Source: Chelatococcus sp. HY11 (lineage in GTDB: Bacteria; Pseudomonadota; Alphaproteobacteria; Rhizobiales; Beijerinckiaceae). From it: a DNA stretch of 64,000 nt. The notes under the pieces are model-generated. The model made no database searches. It saw only the letters and a list, made by a program, of their open reading frames with translations, and was not told the DNA's origin. The stretch spans positions 3,092,001-3,156,000 of the forward strand of contig NZ_JAHBRX010000001.1 of NCBI RefSeq assembly GCF_018398335.1, given 5' to 3'. The position numbers were made by a program, and so were the translations under genes. Positions within the stretch are counted from its first letter, which is position 1. Every line of letters begins with the position of its first letter. Positions 26,001 through 34,040 of this stretch are shown piece after piece.

Positions 26001-27435
26001 CGTGCTGATCTTCTCGGACGCCGGCGGCACCGGGCGCAGCTACCATGCCGAGCTATCGGCGCGGAATACGCGGCTGCGCGTCCATTACCTCCTCGAACCC
26101 GGATGGAAGGCCGATGCCGCCATCCAGGGCCTCGGCCGCACGCATCGCACCAATCAGGCGCAGCCGCCGCTGTTCCGCCCGATCGCGACCGACGTGAAGG
26201 CCGAAAAACGCTTTCTCTCGACGATCGCGCGCCGTCTCGACACGCTGGGCGCGATCACGCGCGGCCAGCGCCAGACCGGCGGTCAGGGCCTGTTCCGGCC
26301 CGAGGACAATCTGGAAAGCCCCTATGCGCGCGATGCACTGCGCCAGCTCTATCTCCTGCTCGTGCGCGGCAAGGTCGAGGGCTGCTCGCTCGACCGCTTC
26401 GAGTCCGCCACCGGCCTGAAGCTGATGGATTCGACCGGCATCAAGGACGATCTGCCGCCGATCACCACCTTCCTCAATCGGCTGCTGGCGCTGACCATCG
26501 AGCTTCAGGGCATCCTGTTCACCGCCTTCGAGCAATTGCTGACGGCGCGCATCGAGGGGGCCATCACCAGTGGCACCTATGACGCCGGGCTGGAGACGCT
26601 GACCGCCGAGCGGTTCATCGTCACCGATCGCAAGACCATCTATGTCCATCCGGGCACAGGCGCCGAGACGCGGTTGCTTACAATTACCCAGCGCGAGCGC
26701 AATCGTCCGCTCTCGCTGGACGCCGCGCTCGGCCACCTCGATGACTGGCGCGCGAAACTCCTCGTCAACGAGCGTTCCGGCCGCGCCGCCGTGCAGGTGC
26801 CGACCACCAGCACCATGCTCGACGACGGTGAGATCGAGCGCCGCGTGCGTCTCCTGCGCCCGATGGAGGGGCACAACATCCCGCTGAAGACGATGGGCGA
26901 GACGCACTGGATCGAAGCGGATCAGGATGCGTTCGCCGCCGCCTGGACGGCCGAGATCGCCGAGGTGCCGGAGTTTGCCGACAACACGATCCATGTCGTC
27001 ACCGGTTTGCTGCTGCCGATCTGGAAACGCCTGCCGAACGAGTCGACGCGGGTGTATCGCCTCCAGACCGATGACGGCGAGCGCATCATCGGCCGCAAGG
27101 TCTCTCCGGCCTGGGCCGCGAATGCGACCACGACCGGCGCGACCGCGCTCACGCCGGATGACGCCTTCATGGCGCTGATGGACGGTCGGACCATCCTCGA
27201 TCTCGCCGAGGGCCTTCAGCTTCGCCGCGCTCGCGTCATGGGTGCGAACCGGATCGAACTCTCAGGCTTCACCGACACCATGCGCGAGCGGCTCTCGGCC
27301 GATGGCCTGTTCCACGAAATCATCTCGTGGAAGCTCAGGATGTTCGTGCCGGTCGACGCCAACGGGCCGGTCGTACTCGCAAAGCTGCTCGAACGCTGGC
27401 CGGTCGAGCGCATCGGCGAAAAGGAGGCAGCGTAA
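23089..27435 (+). CDS. Strawberry notch-like helicase with N-terminal methyltransferase fold
   Basis: A 1448-residue protein typical of Tn4371-like conjugative elements. The N-terminal quarter is a DNA methyltransferase-like fold: LEPSAGTGLLA for AdoMet binding and NPPF at 215-218. The centre is an SF2-type ATPase with Walker A GTGVGKGR near 505 and DEAH at 612-615. The C-terminal half is the strawberry-notch helicase C region, including GLGRTHRTNQAQPP. The start at 23089 was chosen over longer frames because it fits the family N-terminus. It probably acts on element DNA during transfer or establishment; whether the methylase is active is unknown. Confidence 0.9.
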   Translation: MNAPFPLADTLSAAPLAAPSDSAASVRAAATALLPHLERGQRVDTAILRDAMETAFGASDATGLWNWKTAYEACEVATVLFLRKYGKALFRKAGSPVAALPLLGKIAGLLPTHTRRSQESQALQQFSTPIPLGLVAATAAAITSADRVLEPSAGTGLLAILAELAGGSLVLNELADTRAALLSSLFPAIPVTRFDAAQIDDHLDATAVPSVVLMNPPFSAMVHVDGRMADAAFRHVASALARLAPGGRLVTITGANFGPEAPAWTAAFTRLQERGRVVFSAGIDGAVYAKHGTAFATRLTVIDKLPADDPTVFPASPGTAPDAATLMDWIGAHLPPRLPVDPSVIVQAAAPAAARSVRGYLNRAARTAPATLMAEPDGVALDYEIIDAEVGADDDSRISDAIYEEYGLQAIRISGSQAHPTKLVQSAAMASVAPPKPSYRPQLPTNIRELLSDAQLETLVYAGEAHSDYLAGAWTVDETFDLVSAARDDAEKAVRFRRGFFIGDGTGVGKGRQSAAIILDNWLQGRRKAVWISKSDKLLEDAQRDWSALGMERLLVTPLSRFPQGRPITLGEGVLFTTYATLRSDDRGEKLSRVKQIVEWLGSDFDGAIIFDEAHAMANAAGGKGERGDVAASQQGRAGLRLQHALPNARVTYVSATGATSVHNLAYAQRLGFWGGEDFPFATRAEFVEAIEAGGVAAMEVLARDLRALGLYTARSLSFDGVEYELVEHALTPEQTRIYDAYAGAFAIIHNNLDAAMEAANITGSSGTLNKQAKSAARSAFESAKQRFFGHLLTSMKTPTLIRSITVDLEAGHSAVIQIVSTGEALTERRLADIPTEEWNDIRADITPREYVLSYLETSFPVQLYEPFTDSDGKVSSRPVFRDGQPVESREAVARRTALIEKLASLPAVPGALDQIVQHFGTEMVAEVTGRSRRIVRKPGAGSMGDRLVVENRAASANLAETQAFMDDVKRVLIFSDAGGTGRSYHAELSARNTRLRVHYLLEPGWKADAAIQGLGRTHRTNQAQPPLFRPIATDVKAEKRFLSTIARRLDTLGAITRGQRQTGGQGLFRPEDNLESPYARDALRQLYLLLVRGKVEGCSLDRFESATGLKLMDSTGIKDDLPPITTFLNRLLALTIELQGILFTAFEQLLTARIEGAITSGTYDAGLETLTAERFIVTDRKTIYVHPGTGAETRLLTITQRERNRPLSLDAALGHLDDWRAKLLVNERSGRAAVQVPTTSTMLDDGEIERRVRLLRPMEGHNIPLKTMGETHWIEADQDAFAAAWTAEIAEVPEFADNTIHVVTGLLLPIWKRLPNESTRVYRLQTDDGERIIGRKVSPAWAANATTTGATALTPDDAFMALMDGRTILDLAEGLQLRRARVMGANRIELSGFTDTMRERLSADGLFHEIISWKLRMFVPVDANGPVVLAKLLERWPVERIGEKEAA

Positions 27436-28497
27436 ATGGCTCGCCTCGATGCCGGCGAGCTCGCAATCCGTCTCGGCCGGAAGGCCGAGGCGGTTTGCCG
27501 TCACTATCTGTCGTCCGGCCATCGCGCCGGGCGATACTGGCAGGTCGGCGACGTGCGCAACACGCCGGGCCGGTCCATGTTCGTCCGACTGACCGGGCCG
27601 GAAACCGGCAAGGGCGCAGCCGGCAAATGGACCGATTCCGCCACCGGCGAGCATGGCGATCTTCTCGACGTCATCCGCGAGAGCTGCGGGCTGATCGACT
27701 TCAAGGACGTTGCCGATGAGGCCCGGTCCTTCCTGGCGCTGCCGCATCCTGAACCCGGACCGGGGAACCGTGACTGGCGACCGGCATCGGCGCCGACAGG
27801 ATCGCCCGAAGCCTCTCGGCGGCTCTTTGCCATGGCAAAGCCCATCGGGCGGACGCTCGTGGAAACCTATTTGCGGGGTCGCGCCATTACGGCTTTGCAC
27901 GAAACCGCAAGCCTGCGCTTCCACCCCCGCTGCTATTATCGGGCCGACGAGAACGCACCGACCGAGACATGGCCCGCGATGATCGCTGCCGTCACCGACC
28001 TCGCCGGCGTCATCACGGGGGCGCACCGCACCTGGCTCGATCCCGACGGCTTCAGCGAGGCGCGTCTTGGCCGTGCGCCGATCGAGACGCCCCGGCGTGC
28101 GATGGGTGATCTCCTGGGAAACGCCGTCAGGTTCGGCATGGGCTGCGACGTGATGACGGCCGGCGAAGGCATCGAAACGGTGATGTCCGTCCGTTCGGTT
28201 CTGCCCAGGATGCCGGCACAGGCGGCGCTCTCGGCGGCCCATCTCAGCGCCATCCTGTTCCCGACGACGCTGCGGCGGCTCTACATCGCCCGCGACAACG
28301 ATCCGGCTGGCGACGGTGCGATGGCGACCCTGACAGAGCGTGCGAGCGCGGTCGGGATCGAGACGGTCGTGCTCACACCACGCCTCGGCGACTTCAACGA
28401 AGATCTCAGGCTGCTCGGCCACGACGCATTGGCGGCACGGCTGCGGGACCAGATTGTCTCGCAGGACATTGCCCGCTTCATGCTGCTGGCGGCCTGA
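27436..28497 (+). CDS. Toprim-domain protein (DUF7146-type)
   Basis: A 353-residue protein beginning directly after the stop codon of the helicase gene, so the two are cotranscribed. The N-terminal half resembles a primase-like zinc/linker region, with GRYWQVGDVRNTPGRSMFVRL and KWTDSATGEHGDLLDVIRE. The C-terminal third is a Toprim fold: AGEGIETVMSV gives the catalytic Glu, and YIARDNDPAGDGA gives the DxD. It could prime element DNA or process topology during transfer. It is a conserved member of this element type; the activity is inferred from the fold. Confidence 0.86.
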   Translation: MARLDAGELAIRLGRKAEAVCRHYLSSGHRAGRYWQVGDVRNTPGRSMFVRLTGPETGKGAAGKWTDSATGEHGDLLDVIRESCGLIDFKDVADEARSFLALPHPEPGPGNRDWRPASAPTGSPEASRRLFAMAKPIGRTLVETYLRGRAITALHETASLRFHPRCYYRADENAPTETWPAMIAAVTDLAGVITGAHRTWLDPDGFSEARLGRAPIETPRRAMGDLLGNAVRFGMGCDVMTAGEGIETVMSVRSVLPRMPAQAALSAAHLSAILFPTTLRRLYIARDNDPAGDGAMATLTERASAVGIETVVLTPRLGDFNEDLRLLGHDALAARLRDQIVSQDIARFMLLAA

Positions 28498-28785
28498 TCT
28501 ATCACGGTCAGGTGGCGGCGGCAACGCGCGATCGCGGGCCGGTTCAGCTATGGCGATCTACCTCCGGCGCGGAGAGGCCACACCCACGGCCTTCTGAGAG
28601 GGCGATCGGGGCGTCAGCCGTGCCGGACAGGCAATGCCGGTTGCCGACGATTTTCCGCCGCGTCCTGCGGACGCTTTGCATCGCGAGGCAAAATCGCCGG
28701 CCCCCGTCATCCTCCTCTGCGTTCCGGCCTTCCGCTTCGCGTCAGGTGCAGGTCCGTCCCGCCCGCCGCCTTTCGTCGCCACGAA

Positions 28786-28804
28786 GGCCGCGATGGGCGC
28801 GGCC
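28786..28804 (+). promoter_or_regulatory. Leader hairpin before the DUF2493 gene
   Basis: GGCCGC (28786-28791) pairs perfectly with GCGGCC (28799-28804) around the loop GATGGGC. The hairpin ends 21 nt before the ATG. It resembles the hairpins before ssb and the 54-residue gene, which also have a loop beginning with or containing ATGG. Confidence 0.5.
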
Positions 28805-28825
28805 ACGAGCCGGAGGCAGACCACC

Positions 28826-29755
28826 ATGACCGAACACCACGACACCGACTACGAGCCGCACCACGCTTCCTCCCCGACCGATCACGTCCTTCAGGAACTG
28901 GCGCTCTACGGCTACCGTCCCTTCGAGGACGAACCCGACCCGCGGCCGCTCCCCGAGGGCAATGTCGTGGCCGGCAGCATCGCCGACATCTTCGACGCCC
29001 TCGTGGTGGCGCTCTCGGACACCCGCCTCGAACCTGACCTCGAAGAACTGCTCTGGGGCACGGTCAACCTCTTCCAGCGCGCAGGCGACCGGATCGAACG
29101 CGAGCTGGACGACAACGAAGTCGCGCAGCGCCGCCTTCAGCGGGAACAGGACGGCTCCGAGGTGAAGTCCGTCGAGCTGGAGCGCCTGACGGCAGAGGGG
29201 CAGACCCTTCTCGAACGGCGCGACGCCTTCGAGTTGATGCGCGACCAGGCCGCCGATCACTTCGAGCGCCACACCCACTCGGTCTGGCGGCCGCGCACAG
29301 GCTCCATGGTCAACCATCGCAACCTGACCGCCGCGATGATCGACAGCCGCGACTTCCTCTCCGCGAAAAAGCACGCCGAGAACGAGGTGCTCCTTCCGCC
29401 CGGCCCGAAAGTGGCCTTCACCGGCGGTCTCGACTACAACGACCATCGCTTGATCTGGGCCAAGCTCGATCAGGTTCACGCCAAGCACCCCGACATGGTG
29501 CTGCTGCACGGTGGAAGCCCGAAGGGCGCCGAACTCATCGCCGCGAAATGGGCCAGCAACCGCAAGGTCACTCAGGTCGCCTTCAAGCCCGACTGGGCGA
29601 AGCACGCCAAGGCCGCGCCCTTCAAGCGCAACGACGCGATGCTCGACACCATGCCGATCGGGGTCATCCACTTCCCCGGAACCGGGATTCAGGACAACCT
29701 CGCCGATAAGGCCCGCAAGCTTGGCATCCCGGTCATGAAGCACGGCGGCGCGTAA
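28826..29755 (+). CDS. DUF2493 (SLOG-like) protein
   Basis: A 309-residue protein. The C-terminal 120 residues are the DUF2493 domain of the SLOG superfamily: KVAFTGGLDYNDHRLIWAKL, then MVLLHGGSPKGAELIAAKWA. SLOG domains bind nucleotide-like ligands. The N-terminal part is acidic and helical with a charged coiled-coil stretch (about 95-150). GGAGG lies 14 nt before the ATG at 28826. It is a standard passenger of the element backbone; its role in transfer or maintenance is not known. Confidence 0.85.
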   Translation: MTEHHDTDYEPHHASSPTDHVLQELALYGYRPFEDEPDPRPLPEGNVVAGSIADIFDALVVALSDTRLEPDLEELLWGTVNLFQRAGDRIERELDDNEVAQRRLQREQDGSEVKSVELERLTAEGQTLLERRDAFELMRDQAADHFERHTHSVWRPRTGSMVNHRNLTAAMIDSRDFLSAKKHAENEVLLPPGPKVAFTGGLDYNDHRLIWAKLDQVHAKHPDMVLLHGGSPKGAELIAAKWASNRKVTQVAFKPDWAKHAKAAPFKRNDAMLDTMPIGVIHFPGTGIQDNLADKARKLGIPVMKHGGA

Positions 29756-29787
29756 AGCGCCGCCGCAAGGCGGTTGTTTCAACCGCC
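29743..29787 (+). terminator. Tandem perfect hairpins at the end of the DUF2493 gene
   Basis: Hairpin one is CGGCGGCGC-GTAAA-GCGCCGCCG (29743-29765) and includes the stop codon. Hairpin two is GGCGGTTG-TTT-CAACCGCC (29769-29787). Both stems are perfect. No long T-run follows, so they may stop transcription, protect mRNA ends, or both. Confidence 0.6.
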
Positions 29788-29920
29788 AATACTTGACGGC
29801 ACAGCAGACAAATGGCTTTGATGACGCTTCCTTGCAGAACCGGCGAAGCAGCATAGTCGCAGGCGGAGCGTATCTCCCGGCAGCCTGTCGTGATCCTCAA
29901 CCGATCATCTGGAGGTTTCC

Positions 29921-30337
29921 ATGACGCTGATCCTTCTCGCCATCTCGCTCACCATCACCTTCTGCGTGATCGCTTGGCATCTCGCCATCTATGCGTTGCC
30001 GGTGATGACCGGCATCACCGCCTTCCAATACGTCTATGCGACCGGCTCGGGCTTCATGATGTCCGCCCTTGTTGCCGTCGGTGCGGCCATCGGGTCCATC
30101 GTGCTGGTGATCGCCGTGCTCGGCTTTGCCAGGAATCCCGCGCTACGGCTGATCGCGCTCGCCATCTTCGCCATTCCGGCCGTCATCGCCGGCTTCGCGC
30201 TGGTCCATGGCGTGACCAAGCACATGATCGACTCGGCCATCGCCATCAACATCCTCGGCGGGATCGGCGGCATCGTCATCGGCATCGCGGCGGTGCTGAA
30301 CCTCAATGCGGTCGGAACGGTTGCGCTTTCACGCTGA
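29921..30337 (+). CDS. Small conserved-type integral membrane protein
   Basis: A 138-residue protein that is almost entirely hydrophobic, with about four transmembrane helices (roughly 3-25, 47-68, 75-97, 108-130). GGAGG at 29911-29915 gives a good ribosome site. No enzyme motif is visible. It lies in the left module of the conjugative element, between the DUF2493 and ssb genes. A function in transfer or host protection cannot be read from sequence. Confidence 0.75.
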   Translation: MTLILLAISLTITFCVIAWHLAIYALPVMTGITAFQYVYATGSGFMMSALVAVGAAIGSIVLVIAVLGFARNPALRLIALAIFAIPAVIAGFALVHGVTKHMIDSAIAINILGGIGGIVIGIAAVLNLNAVGTVALSR

Positions 30338-31124
30338 CATCGCTGCTGCGGTGATGTTGGCGGCATGGGCCTGAAAGGAAGGGTGTCGCCCTTCGGGCCG
30401 CGCTTTCGGCTGCGCCGGAACCACGCCTGCGGCGCGTTTCCGCCATTCGGCTTCAATCGCTGACACGGGGCGGCGGCGATCCATCGCTCCCATGACCATC
30501 CCGGCAGCTTTCGCCGCCGGGCCTCCCGCCGTCCGATCAGAACAGAGTGTCATCGCCGTCGTTGAACCGCCATCGCAGTGTCGGCCGCTCCGTTCGGCCA
30601 GGTGCGTCGGGATCGGTCGGGATCTGCGATCGCGGCGGGCGATGCGGTGCCGGTCAGCCCATGGCGTTGCGCTACGGACTGCACTGCGAAGACCTTCATG
30701 CCTTTCCTGCAATGAATTGGCTCGAGCTTCATCCCGCGGCACAATGATCCGGCTATCGGTGCGGGCAATCCGGCAGGCGTCATTCTGGCGGAAATTCTCG
30801 CTTGCCTGCGAAGCCACGGCGCGGGTCGGCAGGCGAAGGAGAACGTGGCCGGTGCGCTATCAGGGCGGTGCGTCTGGCCCTGTCGTCATCTGCCGCCAGC
30901 AAGGATGCTGTTCTGGCTCCGGTCTCCATCGGGCTTACGGAAGCACCAATCCCTCCGACTGACTGATCCCCTAAGTCCGTTCTGTTTCCTTCCGGCAACC
31001 CCCGCGGTTTCCGGCCGTGTTGCCGCGCCGGGCGCGGCTGCCCGCTCCACCCGGAACTTGGGGGTCAAGCCGCCGCCGAAGGCGGCGATGCAGGAGTCTC
31101 CCGACGGCCTTGGTCGGGTCTCGT
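30338..31124. other. Gene-poor stretch with a decayed minus-strand gene
   Basis: No convincing intact gene was found. On the minus strand a 77-codon frame from 30783 reads MKLEPIHCRKGMKVFAVQSV, and after an apparent frameshift another frame ends DPDAPGRTERPTLRWRFNDG-DDTLF-stop (stop at 30537-30539). The tail after that stop (30496-30545) is an inverted near-copy of the sequence that follows ssb, including the hairpin at 30500-30521 (one mismatch in a 9-bp stem). I read this as a broken leftward gene plus a duplicated terminator, with moderate doubt. Confidence 0.35.
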
Positions 31125-31144
31125 CGGAGGGAATGGTCCCTCCG
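31125..31144 (+). promoter_or_regulatory. Leader hairpin before ssb
   Basis: CGGAGGGA-ATGG-TCCCTCCG is a perfect 8-bp stem with a four-base loop, ending 19 nt before the ssb ATG. The hairpin before the gene at 32024 has the same loop and the same 19-nt spacing. Confidence 0.6.
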
Positions 31145-31163
31145 GACGCAACGGAGACCTACA

Positions 31164-31568
31164 ATGCAGAACATCGTCATCCTCGCCGGCAACATCGGCC
31201 AGACCCCGGAAACCCGCACCACCCAGGGCGGCACCAGGATCACCCACTTCACCCTCGCGACCTCGCGCCCCCGCTACTCGGACGGCAAAGTCGTCCGCGA
31301 CAGCGAAGGCCGCCGGGTGCAGGACACCGAATGGCACCGGATCACCGCCTTCAACGGCCTCGGCAAGACGATCCAGCAATATTGCGATACGGGCATGAAG
31401 GTTCTGGTTCGCGGCCGCATCCACTACACCAAATGGACCGATCAGCAGGGCAACGACCGCTACGGCTGCGAGATCATCGCCGAGACCGTCGATTTCCTCA
31501 GCCGGGCGAAGCAGACCGAGAACGGCGGCGACGACCAGGGCGACATGGATGACGACATCCCGTTCTAA
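31164..31568 (+). CDS. ssb: Single-stranded DNA-binding protein of the element
   Basis: A 134-residue SSB with an OB fold (MQNIVILAGNIGQTPETRTT, EWHRITAFNGLGKTIQQYC, VLVRGRIHYTKWTDQQG) and the acidic C-terminal tip MDDDIPF used to recruit replication and repair proteins. The start at 31164 matches the family N-terminus; the upstream frame is leader. An element-borne SSB would coat transferred single strands on entry. A hairpin precedes it and a strong GAAA-tetraloop hairpin follows it. Confidence 0.95.
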   Translation: MQNIVILAGNIGQTPETRTTQGGTRITHFTLATSRPRYSDGKVVRDSEGRRVQDTEWHRITAFNGLGKTIQQYCDTGMKVLVRGRIHYTKWTDQQGNDRYGCEIIAETVDFLSRAKQTENGGDDQGDMDDDIPF

Positions 31569-31583
31569 CCGGACGGCGGCAGA

Positions 31584-31605
31584 CCCGGCGGCGAAAGCCG
31601 CCGGG
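31584..31605 (+). terminator. GAAA-tetraloop hairpin after ssb
   Basis: CCCGGCGGC-GAAA-GCCGCCGGG is a perfect 9-bp stem 15 nt after the ssb stop, followed by ATTTCT. It acts like a terminator or an mRNA 3' cap. The 418 bases from here to the next gene show no supportable gene. Confidence 0.65.
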
Positions 31606-31986
31606 ATTTCTCATGTTCGCGCCGGAGCGCCGCCCCACTCGCATCGCCCCACAACGCCGGGGCTACGCACAGTCTCACGCGCGGGATCGGAACAACCGGG
31701 CGTGCGTCAGGCACATATCCGGCGGCGGGCATCACGCAGGTCACGAACGGCGGTGGCCGGATCGCGATCGTCAGGCGGCGAGCCAGAGCAGCACCGGCAA
31801 TGGCATTGCAGGGACAACCGGCTCCGGCAGCCGGAAACCACCCCGCTCTTATGGCTTAACCTTGGTTCCGGCCCCGGCCTTCCAGGGTCAACCCTCATGG
31901 GGTCCGCTACGCAAAGCGTGCGGTCGCTTCGTCTTCGCCTGCGCGATGACCCCGGCCGAGCCCAGAACACTTCGGGTGCCCGTCGA

Positions 31987-32004
31987 GCGGGGAATGGTCC
32001 CCGC
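31987..32004 (+). promoter_or_regulatory. Leader hairpin before the 54-residue gene
   Basis: GCGGGGA-ATGG-TCCCCGC is a perfect 7-bp stem with the same ATGG loop as the ssb leader hairpin, again ending 19 nt before the ATG. Confidence 0.6.
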
Positions 32005-32023
32005 CAAAATCGGGAGCCGGACA

Positions 32024-32188
32024 ATGACCCTCGCAACTGCCAACGCCTACGCCGCCAGCCTCGCCTCCACCCTGATGGTCGCCATCATCATCTTTCGCGC
32101 CGGCGACGGCACCATGAGCGTGATGCCCGCCACCGAATATGACGGCGACGACGACACCATCGTCTCCGAGATCGATCCCTTCGCATGA
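32024..32188 (+). CDS. Small hypothetical membrane-anchored protein
   Basis: A 54-residue protein with one hydrophobic helix at about residues 9-24 (AASLASTLMVAIIIF) and an acidic tail (YDGDDDTIVSEIDPFA). The ATG at 32024 is supported by the matching leader hairpin and by the natural N-terminus; the longer frame upstream looks like non-coding sequence. A hairpin follows the stop. It is not recognised. The acidic end resembles an interaction tail, which is only an impression. Confidence 0.55.
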   Translation: MTLATANAYAASLASTLMVAIIIFRAGDGTMSVMPATEYDGDDDTIVSEIDPFA

Positions 32189-32191
32189 GAC

Positions 32192-32210
32192 GGGGCGGAT
32201 CATCCGCCCC
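32192..32210 (+). terminator. Hairpin after the 54-residue gene
   Basis: GGGGCGG-ATCAT-CCGCCCC is a perfect 7-bp stem 3 nt after the stop codon, followed by TCCATCTATTT. It is a likely terminator. The next 220 bases hold no gene I can support. Confidence 0.55.
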
Positions 32211-32424
32211 TCCATCTATTTCAGACGCCGCCCGCCCAATGCGGTCGTCGGTGTGGGACGGGGCTGGGGCCGCCTCATAGGCTTCCCGACGCCACCCGGC
32301 CTCGCGAATCGCTGCGCCGGCAGCAAGTCATCGCGGGTTCCGCGCAGCGCCTTTGGGCTGGCAAAAAGAAGCCAGAACGACTAAAATAGCCGTAGTTCTG
32401 GAGTACGCGTAGGTCTGAATGGGA

Positions 32425-32444
32425 GGTGATCATGTATGATCACC
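32425..32444 (+). promoter_or_regulatory. Inverted repeat over the ribosome site and start of the XRE gene
   Basis: GGTGATCA (32425-32432), spacer TGTA, and TGATCACC (32437-32444) form two perfect 8-bp arms. They overlap an unusually strong Shine-Dalgarno run (GGAGGTGATC) and the ATG at 32436. The site could be an operator for the XRE protein or an RNA hairpin that hides its ribosome site. Confidence 0.6.
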
Positions 32445-32702
32445 GCCCGACAATCACGGGCCGCACGCGCGTTGCTGGGTTGGACACAGGAGACGCTCGC
32501 TGACAAGGCCCGCATATCGCTGACCGCGCTCAAACGCCTCGAATCCGAAAGCGGACTCGATGTGTACGAGACGACGCGCGATCAGGTGCGCAGGGCCTTG
32601 GAAGCTGCCGGCATCGTCCTCCTGTCCACCGATAAAGGGCAAGGAGTGTTGCTGGTCGATGAGCGCGGAAGTAAACCCAATCCATCCAACGGCGCGCGTT
32701 GA
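32436..32702 (+). CDS. XRE-family DNA-binding protein
   Basis: An 88-residue protein with a Cro/C1-type HTH at about residues 4-50 (ARALLGWTQETLADKARISLTALKRLES) and a short C-terminal tail. The Shine-Dalgarno run GGAGGTGATC is nearly complementary to the end of 16S rRNA. The gene overlaps a perfect inverted repeat that fits autoregulation. In Tn4371-like elements a small XRE protein near this position helps control transfer genes; the same is likely here. It is not obviously an antitoxin because no toxin gene is adjacent. Confidence 0.85.
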   Translation: MITARQSRAARALLGWTQETLADKARISLTALKRLESESGLDVYETTRDQVRRALEAAGIVLLSTDKGQGVLLVDERGSKPNPSNGAR

Positions 32703-32762
32703 TCGGCGTGCAAATCCCGTCGACGCTTGCCATCGCTCCATTTTGGATCAAACTTGGTCTAG

Positions 32763-33056
32763 ATGCAGCAGCCGCTTAGTAATCGAGCCTGCACGATGAT
32801 CGAGACATTCGAAGATACCGCACCGGCAGGGCAGGAACTGACCGCCTACGACAAGGCGCACGTCAAGCTCTACGCGCGCTTGCTTGACGCGGATGCCGAT
32901 GGCGCCGATTGGACAGAGGCGGTGCAGATCCTGTTCGGTCTCGATCCCGCACACGAGCCCGAACGCTGTCGACGCATCCACGACAGTCATCTCGCGCGCG
33001 CCCGCTGGATGACGCACACCGGTTATCGGCACCTTCTGCGCCAGTCCCAGCGCTGA
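32763..33056 (+). CDS. Conserved-type hypothetical protein near the DUF2285 gene
   Basis: A 97-residue (or 86-residue, if the ATG at 32796 is used) acidic and helical protein with no membrane segment. The region DKAHVKLYARLLDADADGADWTEAV and the ending HLARARWMTHTGYRHLLRQSQR look like a compact helical domain. I do not assign a function. It is on the same strand as, and between, the XRE gene and the DUF6499/DUF2285 gene, a position where Tn4371-like elements keep small regulators. The start is uncertain because no clear ribosome site is seen. Confidence 0.65.
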   Translation: MQQPLSNRACTMIETFEDTAPAGQELTAYDKAHVKLYARLLDADADGADWTEAVQILFGLDPAHEPERCRRIHDSHLARARWMTHTGYRHLLRQSQR

Positions 33057-33181
33057 TCGCCGATGCTCGCGCGATGCTCTTTCGACATCGCGCAATGTCG
33101 TCTCCCGACCTTCCGCCACCTAAGATGAAATAGGAAAACTGGCCGTTCGACTTGTGCGCGTAATATGCGAGGAGTTGAACG

Positions 33182-33944
33182 ATGAGGCCAGATACAAGCG
33201 ACTGGCGGGACGACAGCCGATATGACTATTTCGATAGCTTGCCGGTCGAAGGTCTCGCTTGGGAATGCCTTCGCCGATACGTTCCTTATCAGGAACTCTA
33301 CAGCGGTCTAGCGAATACGGCCGCCGAGGCCGTACCGCTTCCGAAAGATGCAGAACAGCTTTGGGGGCTGCGATTTCGCTGCCAGGCCGGGCCTGTCCGC
33401 GCTGGACCAGAATGTCGTGTGGTCGCCCTCATGCGATGGCGCCGTTCTCATGCTGACGCGCCGACCCGAGTTTCTGCCGCCTGCCTCCGCTGCATCCGCC
33501 GACGCGTTCGCCGTAGGGCGTAATGCTCCCGAAGGCGCCTATGCGTCTGTCTCCGAGCACGACATCCCGGTGCTTCTCCTTTCCGGCACGGTTCCAGACG
33601 ACCAGCTCGCGGCTCTGGTTCCGTTCGATGCCGACGTCCTCGACCGGATCGACGCCCTGACGCGAATGGCGCGCATCTGGCTCGGCCGCCCGCCACCGCG
33701 CGACACGCGCATGACCGCCGAGCAGCGGCGGCGCTTTCGCCTGAAGCTGCGCGCCGCCGACGGCCATATGAACGGCGCCACCTATCGCGAGATCGCCATC
33801 GCAATCTACGGCGCGGCGCGCGTCGACACCGAGCCCTGGAAGACTTCGCCGCTACGTGATGCCGTCATTGCCTTCGTCGAAGGTGGCCTTGCCCTCATCA
33901 ACGGGGGCTATCTGCAACTCCTTCGCCAGCGCCGCCGCTCCTAG
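33182..33944 (+). pseudogene. DUF6499 + DUF2285 regulator, frameshifted
   Basis: The first frame (33182-33375) gives the DUF6499 start DWRDDSRYDYFDSLPVEGLAWECLRRY, ending near QLWGLRF. The second frame (continuing to 33944) gives RPGLSALDQNVVWSP and the DUF2285 part DVLDRIDALTRMARIWLG and GATYREIAIAIYG. The join lies at CGATTTCG (33371-33378): reading one T fewer gives RFAARPG and one continuous protein of about 253 residues. In related elements this protein is a DNA-binding regulator of transfer. A sequencing error in the T-run is an alternative to a true mutation. Confidence 0.8.
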
Positions 33945-34040
33945 TCGCCGCGCCGCCATGGCCTCCGGGGTGGAGATTTAGGCCACCTCAAGTCCCCCAT
34001 CCATCCCGCCGACGGTTCTCCGCCACCGTGGTCGTTGTCA

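Noticed and set aside
30338-30817. Leftward frame of 162 codons in the gene-poor stretch
   Set aside because: It runs through a terminator-like hairpin and has no domain; the better reading is a broken gene in other frames.
31613-32023. N-terminal extension of the 54-residue gene
   Set aside because: The extension is low-complexity and basic, and it includes a perfect leader hairpin. The short form is more natural.
32436-33056. XRE gene plus the following small gene as a toxin-antitoxin pair
   Set aside because: The second protein has no toxin fold that I recognise, and a 60-nt gap separates the two. The position matches regulators of the element.
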